From Rapana venosa (taxonomy: Eukaryota > Mollusca > Gastropoda > Neogastropoda > Muricidae): 64,000 nt of DNA. A program made the position numbers and the translations under genes. Positions 34,863-46,582 of the stretch are shown here, one piece after another. The notes below the pieces were generated by a model, which worked only from the letters and a program-made list of their open reading frames with translations, was not told the origin of the DNA and searched no databases. Each line of letters starts with the position of its first letter. The first letter of the stretch is position 1. Where the stretch lies: the NCBI GenBank assembly GCA_028751875.1, contig CM054134.1:39185815-39249814 (forward strand). The letters run 5' to 3'.

Positions 34863-36185
34863 TGATCATTGGAGCCAGAGAAAGTGAGGGACAGATGAAT
34901 TAGGGATGTAAATGCTAACATCAAAGTAGACTACGCGCCGCTCTAGAGTCATTCTGTTGCTGCTGAGTGATGTATGCTTTAATCCAACATATTTAGAACA
35001 CTACAGACACCATCGCCACCACTACCACCGCCATCAACAACACCTATTCAAGTCTACTTACCAATATTAATATCTCAGTAACGGAACTAAAAATCAGTAA
35101 TATACCATACAAACGTTGTAAAATAAAAACGCCAAAACAACCTCCACACACAAAAACACTCCATCATTTTAATCAGTGGTACTCGTTCCCTCTGATTGCC
35201 GACGCCAGAAGAGTTCGATACGAATTTATTACAGGCACAGAAGTATAAGACCTCTAAAACGGGTAGTGTCACTAGAAGACCAGACAACAAGGATCACCCA
35301 CTCATAGATGATTTATCCATCATACATTCCAGATAAATTTTTCCCCAACTCTGTTGATATCATTTTCCGTTTTGTTTCGGGTTTTCTTTTCCCTTTTCCC
35401 AGCTAATCTATCTTCACTGAATCCAATAATAATGCTACCCCCAAACCGTTACAGTCATCTATTTACTACACATGGTACATAAGACACATACTGATGTTAG
35501 CTCAGCCTAGGCCGGAAGCACGATCCATTTACATCCTACACATCCCGTGTGTTTCTTGTAATTACCCTCTGTTTGTGGACTGAGGGGAAGGAAAGCAAAG
35601 GCAGCAAGCAAGCGCTGCTACCAAAGGACGGCCAGATGACACTCTACCGTAAGAAATCCACTTAGGAGATGAAAGGCAAGCCAGAGAGGCTATGATTCAT
35701 CATGGCGCTGTCTTGCAAGCCAGTCTCCCGTTTCTGTTAACAACCAACACTATCACGTTACTCGCTAGTCTACAGTCATTACATTCAGCCAAGGGAATGT
35801 GACAGGGCGGAAAACTGGCAGAATAGAAAGGGAGAGAGAGAGAGAGAGAGAGAGAGAAATAGGGAAGGGGGGAGAGGAATAGGGAAGGGGGGAGATGGAG
35901 TGGGAGGGAAGCAAAGAAGGAGGGGGGATGGAGTTTGGAGGTGAGCTACAAAGAGAGATGATAGAGTGCACCTTTTCAGACAGCGTGGTATGTTTTTGAT
36001 GATCTATCCCAAGAACTATTTTGGGTTTACTTAAGACAAATACATATGCACACAGCCAGACAGCCTGACAGACATACAGTGAAGTAGAGGCAGACAGAGG
36101 GACAGATATTGCCGCATCACTTGACTCAAGGCAAGCATAGTTCTAAGAACATCATCATCAACTGCTCACATATGCCGAAAACTAA
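34863..36185. other. Unique DNA, no gene recognised
   Basis: (GA)n at about 35832-35858. No frame longer than ~70 codons. Confidence 0.45.
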
Positions 36186-36189
36186 AACA

Positions 36190-36256
<67 letters not shown>

Positions 36257-36260
36257 CTCC
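36190..36260. repeat. (TC)n microsatellite
   Basis: TC with one TTC interruption. Confidence 0.97.
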
Positions 36261-36332
36261 TATATGGTGGTAGGTTGTTATTCACGGTGGTGAACATACA
36301 ACAGTAAGTGAGTATACACCAACAGCACTTAC

Positions 36333-36567
36333 CAAATTACCATATGTAAATGAAACTCCATAAAGGCCATACTACACAGAGCAGTACCCTTGCAAAACTG
36401 ACAGCCAGACCACTGGACATTTGCTGCAGTCCTTCCCACTACATAAGGGGTTCTAAAAGGGGATCTATCTAGCCTGACTCCAGCCACCCCAGTGGCCAAC
36501 AAACTGTAGGGCAACTTGGAGTACTGAAGCATACCGCAGCTTTCATCACAGAGACCGAGTTTCCCAT
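36333..36567 (-). CDS. Candidate internal exon, unknown protein
   Basis: The acceptor is a good pyrimidine tract ending TTTTGCATTCACCAG just before 36567. The donor is TTTG|GTAAGTG at 36333/36332, a perfect GTAAGT. Between them 235 bases are open in one frame, which closes only at the TAA inside the donor, while at least one other frame has stops. The frame gives DGKLGLCDESCGMLQYSKLP and further Cys-containing text with no family I recognise. Good splice signals also arise by chance, and no neighbouring exon could be joined, so this stays tentative; a non-coding transcript exon is equally possible. Confidence 0.3.
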
Positions 36568-36840
36568 CTGGTGAATGCAAAAGAAACAGAAAGAAGGAAA
36601 AGGTAATTATCAGTGAATCAGCTCTGCGGTCAGTTACATAACAAAATGCAGAATGGTCTTGGGTCCCTGTGATGTGCAGCTGGCCCCCGCTATGCATCAA
36701 CAACAAGTATGAGAATGAGAGGCGATGGAGCAGAGGTCCCCACTAACTAGGAAAGAAGGGCACAGATAACAGCATTGTATGCTCCTCCCAGGCCCTCTGT
36801 AAAGGGATTAATGATATTACAGGTGATTAACAGTCTTTGC

Positions 36841-36966
36841 ACTACTACTACTACTACTACTACTACTGTTGCTGCTGCTGCTGCTGCTGCTGCTACTACT
36901 ACTGCTGCTGCTGCTGCTGCTGTTGCTGCTGTTGCTGCTGCTGCTGCTGCTCCTGCTGCTGCTACT
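36841..36966. repeat. (CTA)n/(CTG)n trinucleotide repeat
   Basis: ACT units, then CTG blocks of 8 and more units. The alanine-rich frames are artefacts. CTG/CAG repeats form slipped hairpins and are expansion-prone. Confidence 0.95.
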
Positions 36967-38190
36967 GCTATCACTATAGTTATCACTAATACTTGTACTA
37001 CCAGGACTGCTTCTCCTTCTTTACTGCTGTTACAACTGCTGCTGAGACTGCTATGTAGTGCTGTGTGGATGTTCCTTTATTGTTGACTTGTAATAACAAC
37101 ATATAAGATGCCAATGGCTTTATAGAAAACTGAGTGGTGAAGACATTAAAAAGCACTGACAATTGCATATTTATCCCTGCACTTACTTGTTTGTTTCTTC
37201 TTCTTCTTTGTCCTGTAGTTTATTTGAACCATTTTCTTTAAATAGAATGATTTCATTGACAAAATAAACAAATACTTGACCTTAATAACTATCTTGAGTC
37301 AAAAATTGTCTGTTTGCATAAACACACCAAAACCAAATCAAACAACCAAAGTAAGAGAGAGAAGAGAGTTTTAAGCTACAACTTGAAGACACGCTTTCAA
37401 ACGCTTTTGGTTCAAAGAGTGGCAGTGGTAACAGCCCAAAAGAGAAAGGACATGAGGTCCAGCCTATCTTGGCTATGTTGACAGTTCGTGTCAAATCAAT
37501 GGCCCTCTCCTCTCACAGGACAGGACACCACACCACCACTGCACAGACAGACAAAGCGGTGAAAATGAAATGTACAGCAGTGAGGGGGCGTGGACATGGC
37601 ATCTGTGTTTGCTTTGGCCCGGGGCTGTCTGTCTGTGTGTGGTGGTGTGTGCACGTGAGCACTGAAGGCCTGTCATCCTGTACAATTGTTTGTGCTTCAG
37701 CACCCTACGATTGTCCCATGACTACAAATTACTGTTCTCTCTCTCTCTCACTCTCTCTCTCCAGCACACACACACCTGTCTAATATCACTTTCTAGTGGA
37801 TAGACATTAAAATGCACGTGCACACACACACATGTAATGGTTAAATGTAACGCCAAAACAGCTACAGTAACAACAACAACAGTGACAACAGTTTCAGAGG
37901 AAACATCCTCAAGCCTCAACATTTAATGTCACATGGAGATAGAAGCCTACTAAACAGACAAAAGGGAGGAGGGGGAGGAAAAAGACAAGCAAACAACCCA
38001 ACAAAGAAATCAGTAAACATTCCAGTCCCCTTCCCCCTTCGCTTACTTAGCTTAACGCCTGAACAATGCTAACCCCATTATACCTCTCTTTCCCCCCTAT
38101 TGCCCTTTAGCACCACAGTCCACAAGAGGCACCAGTTCACCTCCCCAGCTATGACAAGAAGCAAAAAGAAGCTGAGGTAATAGGAAACCC
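36967..38190. other. Unique DNA, no gene recognised
   Basis: Short TC and CA runs at 37736-37772. No supported exon. Confidence 0.45.
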
Positions 38191-38191
38191 C

Positions 38192-38401
38192 TCATAAATC
38201 CTCAGAGAACAGGGCTGGCCCTCTGGAGAAAATAGCATTAAGCTGAAAGGGGTCAGAGATGACCAAGCTGTCCACAAGCAGTGTGCTGGCCAGGCTGTCA
38301 GGTGTGGGTCCGAGAAAGGTGGATGTGAAGGGGGGGAGGAGGGGGGGCATGATCACAGCAGGGGTGGGGGTAGACCTGGGTGTGGACACCTGGCCTCTCA
38401 A
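38192..38401 (-). CDS. Weak candidate terminal exon, Pro/Ser-rich
   Basis: A minus-strand frame ends PDSLASTLLVDSLVISDPFQ and LNAIFSRGPALFSEDL, then TGA... TTATGA context at about 38192. The text is not low complexity near its end, and a CTCACTTAG that could be an acceptor lies just upstream at about 38402-38410. No domain recognised; possibly a disordered C terminus, possibly chance. Confidence 0.2.
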   Translation of the reverse strand: MRGQVSTPRSTPTPAVIMPPLLPPFTSTFLGPTPDSLASTLLVDSLVISDPFQLNAIFSRGPALFSEDL

Positions 38402-39850
38402 CTAAGTGAGCAGTGATCTGCTGATCTGACCAGGATTACCTGTGATTTATGTCGTCAATCGTTGTCAGCAGGGACAAACAGACAGAATGAAAGATAGCTG
38501 ATGTCGTTCCTATTGCTGAATTATTAATGGTTGTGAACAGCCATATATTGCTTTAAAAGAGAGTGGGTGGGCACTGACTGGTTTGACAGTTACACAGCAT
38601 TTATTTAAGGGGACTGTTGCAATGTTACTTGTCATGCTGTTTATATAGTGGCATGAATATGTTGAAAAATTACTGTACAAGCATGCTTTACCACTAAAAC
38701 ATCTGTTACATTATAATGTTACTATATGTGCGTTTGTAATCTAAAAATTAATAAGAAAATATACAAGTAAAAAGAATTTAAAAAATAAACTGAAGAGATA
38801 TACGGATTAATGGATTAGAAATTCCAGAATGGGGCATATGTCTAAATGTGGCTTTTTATCTAAAATTTCTTAAAATACCAGTTGGCAACAGCAGCTTCAC
38901 AGGATGTCATCCCATACATAACCTGCACCTGCACCCACTGCTAACGCCAGTGTATTGCCATTAGTTTACCATTTCATGATGAATTTCAGCCAGTGGACTT
39001 GCTGGTTTACAGCTTCATCTGTTTACGCAAAACCTCTATTTTAACTTGGGATATTCAGTCATCGCTTGAGATTTTTGCGTTTGCTTATAAAATATTAATA
39101 TTACCTTGATTGAGATAGGCGTGATTGTTTTACGTCCCTGTAGAGATTTTCAATTGAGGGGTATGAGTATTGTCGAAAAATGAGTTGCAGTAGTGTATTA
39201 TTGCCGACATTTATTTTTCCTTTTGTTTTCAGTAGTGATTTTATACTGGCAAACCAACGCTTTCTCTCTTACACACATACACACACGCGCACACGCGCAC
39301 GCGCATTTAAGTGCTTCAACCACCACAACCACCACCCCCTCTCATTTTTTTCAAAGTTTCTTACCTCACCACCTTGTCTGATCTCACTCACAGCAGGCAA
39401 GCATTCTGGAACGCAGACCAGCCAGTACAGTACAAGCTTCTGTTCCTAAAAATGACTCTAGCCTGCCAGGAACTTGATTTGTTCTCTTCCAAAACCCAAA
39501 CTAAGCACACACCACCACTACTACAACCGGACAAAAGCCACCCCAAGCTGACCTCCGCCCAGAAAATTATACCAACTCTTCACTGGATCTTGACTGCCCA
39601 CTCATTCAACCCTATTGTCCGCAGGAGCTTCAGCCGCCTGTGTCCACCCGGCTAAGACCACTTGGTCAGCGTCAAGTGTGTGTCCACCCCCTTCACTGTG
39701 GCTCTTGTTCTGAAGGCTTGTGACTGGTGCTTGGTCCAGAGGGTCCGCGCGGAACACTTGGCCAGATTAGCTTCTTCAATATTGTTTGTTATGATTGGCC
39801 TAGCTTCTGTTCTACTCGCTTTGTTTACTGTTGGGTTTAAGTTTTCTTTA
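38402..39850. other. Unique DNA, no gene recognised
   Basis: A 114-codon plus-strand frame at 39311-39655 is open but Pro/Thr/Ser-rich without a known motif. ACAC/GCGC run at 39275-39305. Confidence 0.4.
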
Positions 39851-39857
39851 TTTGAGA

Positions 39858-39951
39858 ATGTGTGTGTGTGTGTGTGTTGTAGTGTGTGTGTGTGTGTGTG
39901 TGTGTTGTGTTTTGTGTGTGTGTGTGTGGGTGTAGTGTGTGTGATGTGTGT
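39858..39951. repeat. (GT)n microsatellite, interrupted
   Basis: GT blocks with TTG and TAG interruptions. Confidence 0.93.
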
Positions 39952-41200
39952 ATGCATTGATTGAAGTATAAATGTATGTTTATGACAAGAATATGAATAT
40001 GTGCTGTAGTTTGTATAAATCTTGTTTTATCTGAGACTATTGACATATAGGTTATAGAGGACATTCCTTGTTCTCAAAATAAGAGTATAGTGTCGAGTAA
40101 TTTCTGTCTCTCTGTCTCTCTTTCACCCAACCACCCACCCACCCTATCACACACACACACACTCACACACTCACACACTCAATCTTCAACCACGATCTGT
40201 GGTGTGCTTCAGTGCCACAGCACATCACCAAGTGGGTAAACAAATTAATGTGGTTTGAATTTGCCTCTCAGCATGCTGCCTCACTGGTCAGTTTTGCCAC
40301 CCGTTTTCACCACTGTGGTTCCTTTTTAGGTCCAGCGACTATGTTGAAAGTCAGGTCTACCCCTTCAGTTTAAAAAAAAGCTAACAAAGAAAATTCAATA
40401 AACGCTGACATAATGCTATGAGAGGCACAAGCAAGACAATGGTACGAAGTCAACGTTATTTGTAACAGCCTGTACCTAGAGTGGCATAGTCCTGTCACTC
40501 ATAGGCATTCATCAGCAGATCAGATCAGTAGCCCGCCACATAAGTGAGAAGAGGACCGTCAGTCAGTCAGTCACGTTGTCACAGACCATTGTGCTGACAT
40601 CAGTGTACTAATGTGACACAGCAACCCAGTCAGCAGCAATTCGATGACATCGTGCCTTAATTGTAGGGTGAAAATATGAATGGAGTTCAGGATACTGATT
40701 CATTCTATAAATTATGATATATAAGATGCAATCTTTTCCATAACCACTGGGTTGATTTCCAGATATGTCTGCTTCGGTGTCACTCTGCCAGTGATCAATG
40801 TCCACAATGGAAACCGGCCTTAACTACTACCGGCCAGATGCCGTCTGACCACAGACAATAGAGCAAGTGACTGTCCATTATCCTTTGGTCAGATTCTTGG
40901 ACTTGCAGCTGGTTCATTACACAACGTACATCAATCATGTGAAAGTGTTGTCAATGAAAAGATGCTCAGTCATGGGCGTTAAAAAGTATCCTGGGTTTCC
41001 CCCCCTGACCTTCTGCCTTTTCGCTGTGGATCATACAGAGCGTTGTTTGAAGATGGATACATACATCCTGGAGGTCATTCTCTAACGGATATTTGCTTAT
41101 TTCTAGATTCTAGGCATCTCTGAACCGATTGTAGAATTTACTGTTGCAGTGTACAGTGATCAGAAGACGGTTCTGTATCTTTTTACTTTCTCTTCTTAAC
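39952..41200. other. Unique DNA, no gene recognised
   Basis: A small (CACACT)n run at 40148-40182. No supportable gene. Confidence 0.45.
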
Positions 41201-41204
41201 ATTT

Positions 41205-41402
41205 TTTATTATTATTTTACATTATTATATTATTATTTATTATCTTATTATATATATATATCTATATTATTTTATATATTATATATATTTATATATATAT
41301 GTTATTATATTATGATATATATAATGTTAATTTTTATTTTTTATGTTTATTTTATATTTTTTTATATATATATTTATATATATTTATATATATTATATAT
41401 GT
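41205..41402. repeat. A/T-only low-complexity region
   Basis: About 200 bp almost free of G and C: TTATTATAT and ATATAT words. Low melting and rich in short inverted repeats. Confidence 0.85.
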
Positions 41403-41504
41403 AGAGAGAGAGAGTGATATCTTTTAAACACTTCTGGTATTCTGTTTCAGACTTTTTTAGCTTGTCTATCAAAGGGAAGGTGACAATCAGAAGAAAGCTC
41501 TGGT

Positions 41505-41555
41505 CTTCTCTCATCTCTCTTCACTCTCTCTCTAATCTCTCTCTCTCTCCCCTCT

Positions 41556-41597
<42 letters not shown>
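41505..41597. repeat. (TC)n microsatellite
   Basis: Interrupted TC tract. Confidence 0.95.
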
Positions 41598-41600
<3 letters not shown>

Positions 41601-41874
41601 CCTTAGGGTCTACCAGTGCACCACAGATCACAAAGGCACATTTCAAACCAGTTTACAAGGAAAGGTAACTCAGGTTTATAAAACAACAAGAGGAAGATAA
41701 TTAGTGGTTCATGCAGAAGCTGGAAGTGGTGATGTAACTAGCACGTGTTGTTTAGAAGCTGATGACAAAGGCTGTACCTTCTATTATATACTCTGAAGTC
41801 TGCACAGATTGAGGTTATGAAGGTACTGTGATGATGATGGACATTGTTTGTCTATATTTACCAAAGGTCTCGCT

Positions 41875-42125
41875 TTCCCCCAGCCAAGTTAAGCAGCGTC
41901 GAGCGTGGTTACCAGTTGGATGGGTGACCGTTTGCGCACCTTGGCTTCAGTACAGTTCCCCCAGCTGTAAATGGGTACCTGCCCTCTTTAGGGTCAGGGA
42001 AGGTAAAGCAGCGAGGGAGAGGAGATGGGCGCCGCCCTCAATATGCTTGCCCTAGAGAAGTGAGGTCTCTGACACCTCGCTCCCCTACGACCTTATAGGT
42101 TATGGGACTCCTTTACCGTTACCTA
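41875..42125 (+). mobile_element. 5S-rRNA-headed SINE
   Basis: Positions 41884-41930 read GCCAAGTTAAGCAGCGTCGA, then GCGTGGTTACCAGTTGGATG and GGTGACCG. These correspond in order to the 5S internal promoter (box A, intermediate element, box C), with several mismatches and a small deletion. The 5' third and 3' end of 5S are missing, so this is not a functional 5S gene. It is followed by CCAGCTGTAAATGGGTACC, a module also in the tRNA-headed SINE at 30.2-30.4 kb, and a 3' part with CGACCTTATAGGTTATGGG. A 5S head fused to a SINE body is known in the SINE3 class; membership here is by motif only. Confidence 0.78.
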
Positions 42126-43763
42126 TATAAACAATCTTATAAACCAAATAGCTAGGTGTGAAGGAAAGAATATTAATTGTTACGACCCGTGCTATCTATA
42201 TGTTTTGTTTATGCATACTTGTTTTGTTCACGTATAGTTGCCGTCACAAGACGTTAATTTCTTGTTGTGTTACACATTTAAGAGAGATAGATAGAGAGAG
42301 AATATGTGTGCGTGCGTGCGTGCATGCATGCATGTGCGTCCGTGCGTGCGTGCGCGTATGTGTGTGCGTGTGTGTGTGTGCACACTTTTAAAAAAAGACA
42401 TATTACAAAACATTGCATTTCTTTACATGGCAATACGATGCATTATCATTTCGATTGCTACTAAATTTCCAAAATTATTAATTCTGTAGTGGTAGGCTAT
42501 CCAGCTGGTCTAGTTGAAGAGTGGTAACCTCACAATTGTTCTGTGGACTGATCAGAAAAGGAACTAGCAGCTCTGCTATACTGCCCCTACCTGAAAACAG
42601 GCCTAGACCCATAGTTACATGTGGTGATGATACTGGCGGGCGGCAGGAGTTAACACGAAAGGCATGGGGGTAACTGGTGGAGAGAATTCCATAAAGAAAA
42701 GATTCCCTCCCTGCTTATAACTGGCCAGCGGGTAGGCCTATACCAGATGAAGGCTGCACTGCTGCGGTAGTTTACAGTCTTGTGAGGGAAAACAGTGAGT
42801 GGTTGGTATAAAAGTGGTGCGTGGATTATCGACAGTGACTTACTTCTGCTACTGTCCATGTTTGAGAAAATGCATGCCACAGCAGTTGTCATTTCAAGGT
42901 GATTGTTCTTTTTGGTTTCTGAATTCATTTGGAATGTACTAGCGTTTGCAAGGCGTGTTCTTGATGAGCAATGTTCTCTTGATCCTATACAGTTTTCTGC
43001 AAAGAATTATGTATATATAATCAGTTTCACTTGTGTAATTCGATTATTAAATTACCTCTGCCTAAAAAAAACAGATAAAGATAAAAGAAACATTTCACAT
43101 TCATGCAGCTTCCCTTCATTCCATGTTTCATACCAACAGCCTGTATAATCCTACGCTTTTCTTAAATTAGTTATCCATGAAAGCATAGCATGTGAACAAA
43201 ACTTCAATTTTCCCCAAATCATCATTAGGCCTAACACCACCCAAAAAGAAACACCAAACAAACAAATAACCACTTTAGCTTCACGCTAAATCAGATTCTG
43301 ACAGTCTTAAGCTGGCAATTACTTGAAATCTGACGAAGGACGGAAGTTCCAAACAATAGCGGAAAGAAATGTCTTTGCCAGCTTTTCTGTTAATAATTAG
43401 CAGCCAGGGAAGAATCTGTGTAGTGTAGGAAAGCAGGGCCCAGTAACCATAAGCAGACGGCAAGAAATACAACACTTCATTTGAAGGCCACCTGCCTCCT
43501 TAACTACCTGGGTCATCAGGGATTAAGAAGGATCTGGCAGTCAGGTGCCATCCATATCAGATCCAGATGGGATTCTGGGAGATGCCATGCCAAGGCCAGA
43601 CATATCTTGTTTGTGAAAGTTTCTGTAAATATCTGCCTTGTGTGTATACTGCAGGAGGAGGAGGTGTTTTGGTACTGGAGCGCCATTTTGGTAACACAGT
43701 GCCATTTTGGTGCAACAGTGCCTGTCATTTTGGTGCAAAGGATATTGCTGTCAAACTGAGGGC

Positions 43764-43765
<2 letters not shown>
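42126..43765. other. Unique DNA with a GT/GC tract
   Basis: GTGC/GCAT alternation at 42304-42384. A three-fold echo of GCCATTTTGGT lies at 43681-43735. No gene. Confidence 0.45.

Positions 43766-43769
<4 letters not shown>

Positions 43770-43847
<78 letters not shown>
43770..43847. repeat. (TC)n microsatellite, 39 units
   Basis: Uninterrupted TC. Confidence 0.98.
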
Positions 43848-43848
<1 letters not shown>

Positions 43849-44119
43849 GCATCTGAATGGATCAAAGGATATATTATATTTATAGTATTATTATGATTAT
43901 ATATTATTACATTATAGCATCCCTGCACTTGATTCCAAACGCACCACAACCTTCAAAGGTTTTGAATTGCCAAAGTTGAAGAAGACAATCAGTTTTCACA
44001 AGAATTGCAATGAAGTACTTGTTAGAAAATACTAAATTTCCTTTATGGAGACGGAGAGAGAGAAAAATGCAAGAGAATACCAAAGACCAAATCAATGCAT
44101 TCTCTCATTTTCCCTCCAG

Positions 44120-44300
44120 AATAAAGCTAGCCCCAGCTGTTCCCTCGTTCATCATCGTGGCCACAGCCCAAATGAACAGGATTAAAGCCTCTAGCCTACC
44201 TCCCTACACATCTGGGCATCCAACTTTTCCAGGACCCACCATCTCTGATGACTCACAAAGAGCAGTACAGGGAGTTGTTGCAAAGAATGAGCCAGGGTAG
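44120..44300 (+). CDS. Weak candidate terminal exon
   Basis: A good acceptor-like sequence TTCTCTCATTTTCCCTCCAG ends at 44119. From there one frame is open for 60 codons to TAG at 44298: it includes VPSFIIVATAQMNRIKASSL and HPTFPGPTISDD. No family recognised. The call rests on one splice signal and an open frame. Confidence 0.2.
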
Positions 44301-45240
44301 AAAAGGGGGGTGGGGGGAAATAGGTAACTTAATCAGGTGGTTTGTATTGGAAAGTGTTGGTGTGAAACAGCATTACGTAAACACAGTGTAGTGTGTTCAA
44401 GATTACCTCATCTGGCACACTCCCCACTAGCTGACTACCAAGGGCAGGGTGTTGAGGGCAAAATGAGGGTGTTTTGTAAGCACTGCTGATTGAGTCTTCC
44501 TGATAGTTGGCCTATCTCTCCTTTAATCAAACAGTCAAGGAATTGACCTCTATCTCTGTCTCTGTCTGTCTCTCTATGTGTCTCTATGTGTCTCTGTCTC
44601 TGTCTTTATCTCTGTCACAAGCACACACACACACACACACGCACGCACGCACGCACACGCACACACACATACCGTCTAATATCACAATTTGTGAAGAGAC
44701 GTAAAATGAATCGAAAACACACACACACACACACACACACAAGCTGCTTGAGATCAAAAGCATATTTACTTTATTACAGCTGTGCATGTCCCTTCATACT
44801 TTGAGGGTGCAAAGAGAATGAGAGAGGAACACACACATACATACACACACAGGTGCATAGAAACAAAAAGGAGCATCCTCAGGCCATCCCACAGGTCTAA
44901 TCAAGTGCAGTTACATTTAACAAGGTACACCAGCACATAATCATTAACAGCATTAAACACAGAAAAACCCATCAAGGGGGAGAAACAAAAAGACAACATA
45001 CCAAAAAAGGATAAAAGAAAAATAAAGACTGTGCTCATAAAATTAATAGGAAATGGTGAAAGAGCAAGTCATTTTCTTTCAAATACTTTATTTCTTTGTT
45101 TCTTAATCGCATTTCAAGCACAACGTCCATTGTTGCCAATAAGTACGTCACCAATGACTCCAGATGACCTTGCAATGGGGGAAGCGGCGAGGGCGTTGGT
45201 CTGTTGTGACAGTTTGATCAATCGATCCTTCTCTTCTCTG
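44301..45240. other. Unique DNA with CA and TC/TCTG repeats
   Basis: TCTG/TC at 44555-44612, CA/GCAC at 44620-44669 and CA at 44717-44742. No gene. Confidence 0.5.
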
Positions 45241-45484
45241 CTCCCTAGGGGCTCATCGTCTGGCAGTCTGGCTAAACCCTTTAGAGGGTCTCTTTAATAG
45301 GGGTTTTGCTGCTGCCTGACTTCTGGCCCTGAGGGTCCATCCACCCTCAATGCCTTTGATACCCTGACTTGCTGATGCTTTTATGACAGAAGTTGGTAGG
45401 CCAGTGGAGCTAAGCTTCCAAAAGCTGATAGTACTTACTAAGTCTCTGTCTGTCTGTCTGCTGTCTGTCTTCTTCTGTCTGTCT

Positions 45485-45520
<36 letters not shown>

Positions 45521-45570
45521 CTGCTCTCTTCTCTCTCTCTCTCTCGCTCGCTCTCTCTCTCTCTCTCACT
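45241..45570. repeat. Diverged duplicated module F copy 1 with TCTG/TC tract
   Basis: 45241-45440 shares CCCTAGGGGCT, CATCGTCTG, GGTCTCTTTAAT and GTAGGCCAGTGG with 46175-46365, same order and strand, 930 bp apart. Both copies run directly into a TCTG then TC microsatellite (here 45441-45570). Confidence 0.75.
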
Positions 45571-46174
45571 CAAGATTAACACTTGTGCAAAAAATATAGA
45601 ACCAAACCAAAAACGTTTCAATGAAGAACAAAATTTACTCAAAATATAAATAAATCTAAACTTTGAATAATGCTACCACTGTACACGGCACACCTGGAAA
45701 GTGGACAAATAAGAATCGTGCATACACAGGTATGATTTTTATATATTAAAAAAAATTAATTAAAAATTCAGCAGCCGTCATTTACATATTAGCATTTTTC
45801 AGCACAATGTAAGCTAATAGCTTACTGCTGCTATGCTGTCAATATCTACTTGTCATGTAAAAACGCCATGTTATGCTTACGAATCAAAACCTGCTGAGTC
45901 CTGAAGTGGAAGAAAATCAATGAAATCAGCAAAGGTAACGTGAACAAAATCAACTTTCTAAATGAACACAATTGGGGAGCCAAATCATAGTACAGATTGG
46001 CAGTCTATGATTCAAGCAAGACAGGAAACTCCATTCAAGACATGCTGCTCATCTCTCTTTGATGAGCAAGCAAGCAATGATCCTCACAATGACTGTTGTC
46101 ATCATGAAGAGGAAAAAAATCCGGGTGCCCTTGTGAGGACAAGGTGATAAACTGGTTTCTCCCTAACTCCACCA
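45571..46174. other. Unique DNA, no gene recognised
   Basis: AT-rich spacer between the two copies of module F. Confidence 0.45.

Positions 46175-46582
<408 letters not shown>

Noticed and set aside
39311..39655. 114-codon plus-strand frame
   Set aside because: Open and not a pure repeat in its second half, but no motif, no splice signal and biased Pro/Thr composition.
41884..41930. Functional 5S rRNA gene
   Set aside because: Only the internal promoter region is recognisable, with mismatches; the 5' and 3' thirds are absent and SINE-type sequence follows.
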